In this document: piece by piece, positions 7,393 through 7,903 of the stretch
Layout: every line of letters starts with the position of its first letter
Position numbering within the stretch: position 1 is the first letter of the stretch
DNA from: an uncultured Prevotella sp.
GTDB lineage: Bacteria > Bacteroidota > Bacteroidia > Bacteroidales > Bacteroidaceae
Assembly (NCBI GenBank): GCA_937906495.1
Contig: CALCVT010000110.1
Coordinates: 1-7,903, forward strand
Direction of reading: 5' to 3'
DNA: 7,903 nucleotides
Position numbers and translations under genes: made by a program
Notes under the pieces: generated by a model
Database searches by the model: none
Told to the model about the DNA's origin: nothing
The model's input: the letters and a program-made list of their open reading frames with translations, nothing else

Positions 7393-7903
7393 TTATATTT
7401 GATCTTTTACTTCCTGATAGTCAATGGATTTATTAGGCATATTGACACTAACGGGCCTGCGTCCTCCCTGGAAGTACCAAACCACTCTTAAACCTATGGC
7501 CGGAACCGGAGTGGTGTACTTCATACGTATCAACTGATTGCCAGACATTCTATCTACTGCCCGCCGACGCCCGCAGGCTGTAAAATTGGCAATCAGCTGC
7601 AGCCTATCTTGCAAGAAGGTTTTATACAATGTACCATCTACTTGATAAACTGTGTGATAAGTTCGATCGTAAGAGTGGTATGTTGGTTCGACAAATGCAC
7701 TGAGGCTTCCGCCCCACCCATACTTAAGGTTCAGTGAGGTATTGAACGAATAAAACTGTCTGAAGCGTTTACTGTTATAATATACCCCACCAATTTCACT
7801 GTTTTCCTTTATTAATGAAAACCTACCAGTGAGTTTTACAGTCCAACACCAATGTTGTCCTAAACGATTTATAGATACGATGAATATGAGATTGTTATAG
7901 ATA
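7393..7903 (-). CDS. Outer-membrane beta-barrel protein, C-terminal fragment
   Basis: Minus-strand translation from the right edge gives 169 residues with no interruption up to the TAA at 7395-7393; the start lies outside the window. The chain shows the alternating polar/aromatic pattern of outer-membrane beta strands, for example FRQFYSFNTSLNLKYGWGGS, TYHTVYQVDGTLYKTFLQD and a final strand AIGLRVVWYFQGGRRP. A polar tail of about 20 residues ends in IDYQEVKDQI. The arrangement of a last aromatic strand, a GG turn and a basic/polar tail recalls the barrel half of Bacteroidetes outer membrane beta-barrel proteins related to TonB-dependent receptors (PF14905-like, OMP_b-brl_3). I infer an outer-membrane location; plug domain, ligand and role cannot be judged from this fragment. 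The gene converges on the efflux operon and shares its terminator region, so the two are probably unrelated in function. Confidence 0.7.
   Translation of the reverse strand, partial: IYNNLIFIVSINRLGQHWCWTVKLTGRFSLIKENSEIGGVYYNSKRFRQFYSFNTSLNLKYGWGGSLSAFVEPTYHSYDRTYHTVYQVDGTLYKTFLQDRLQLIANFTACGRRRAVDRMSGNQLIRMKYTTPVPAIGLRVVWYFQGGRRPVSVNMPNKSIDYQEVKDQI

Noticed and set aside
1..7903. Mobile element, CRISPR array or defence system
   Set aside because: No transposase or integrase, no repeat-spacer pattern and no terminal repeats were seen on either strand.

Overview
The window looks like a chromosomal segment from a member of the Bacteroidetes, probably Bacteroidales. This is inferred from three things. 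Two perfect TAnnTTTG-type promoter elements (both TATCTTTG) face opposite ways in the large intergenic region. None of the starts has a clear Shine-Dalgarno sequence. The flanking partial genes are of Bacteroidetes type, including an outer-membrane barrel protein with an aromatic C-terminal strand.

Layout. At 1-180 (minus strand) lies the N-terminus of a membrane acyltransferase (acyltransferase family 3), which runs off the left edge. Next is a gene-free stretch of about 1.3 kb (181-1483). It holds a promoter reading left towards the acyltransferase (295-302), a promoter reading right towards the efflux genes (982-989), and a region of about 490 nt between the second promoter and the first efflux gene. 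That region contains a terminator-like hairpin (1030-1062) and a 75-nt three-stem RNA fold (1068-1142).

The core is a complete three-gene RND efflux operon on the plus strand: a periplasmic membrane fusion protein (1484-2656), an inner-membrane RND/HAE1 proton antiporter of AcrB type (2722-5853) and a NodT/OprM-type outer-membrane channel lipoprotein (5850-7235). The first two genes are 65 nt apart, with a hairpin in the gap. The last two overlap by ATGA, so they are probably translationally coupled. Together they should form one tripartite pump that moves small amphipathic compounds from the periplasm and inner membrane to the outside, driven by the proton gradient. The proton-relay residues, the RLS docking motif of the fusion protein and the lipobox of the channel are all visible.

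A strong GC-rich hairpin (7271-7308) ends the operon. It probably also ends the convergent gene at 7393-7903 (minus strand), which encodes the C-terminal part of an outer-membrane beta-barrel protein and runs off the right edge.

The proteins belong to known families, and I see no wholly new system. The least ordinary items are the structured leader RNA in front of an efflux operon that has no adjacent regulator gene, and an RND pump that has lost the phenylalanine cluster of the AcrB drug pocket.
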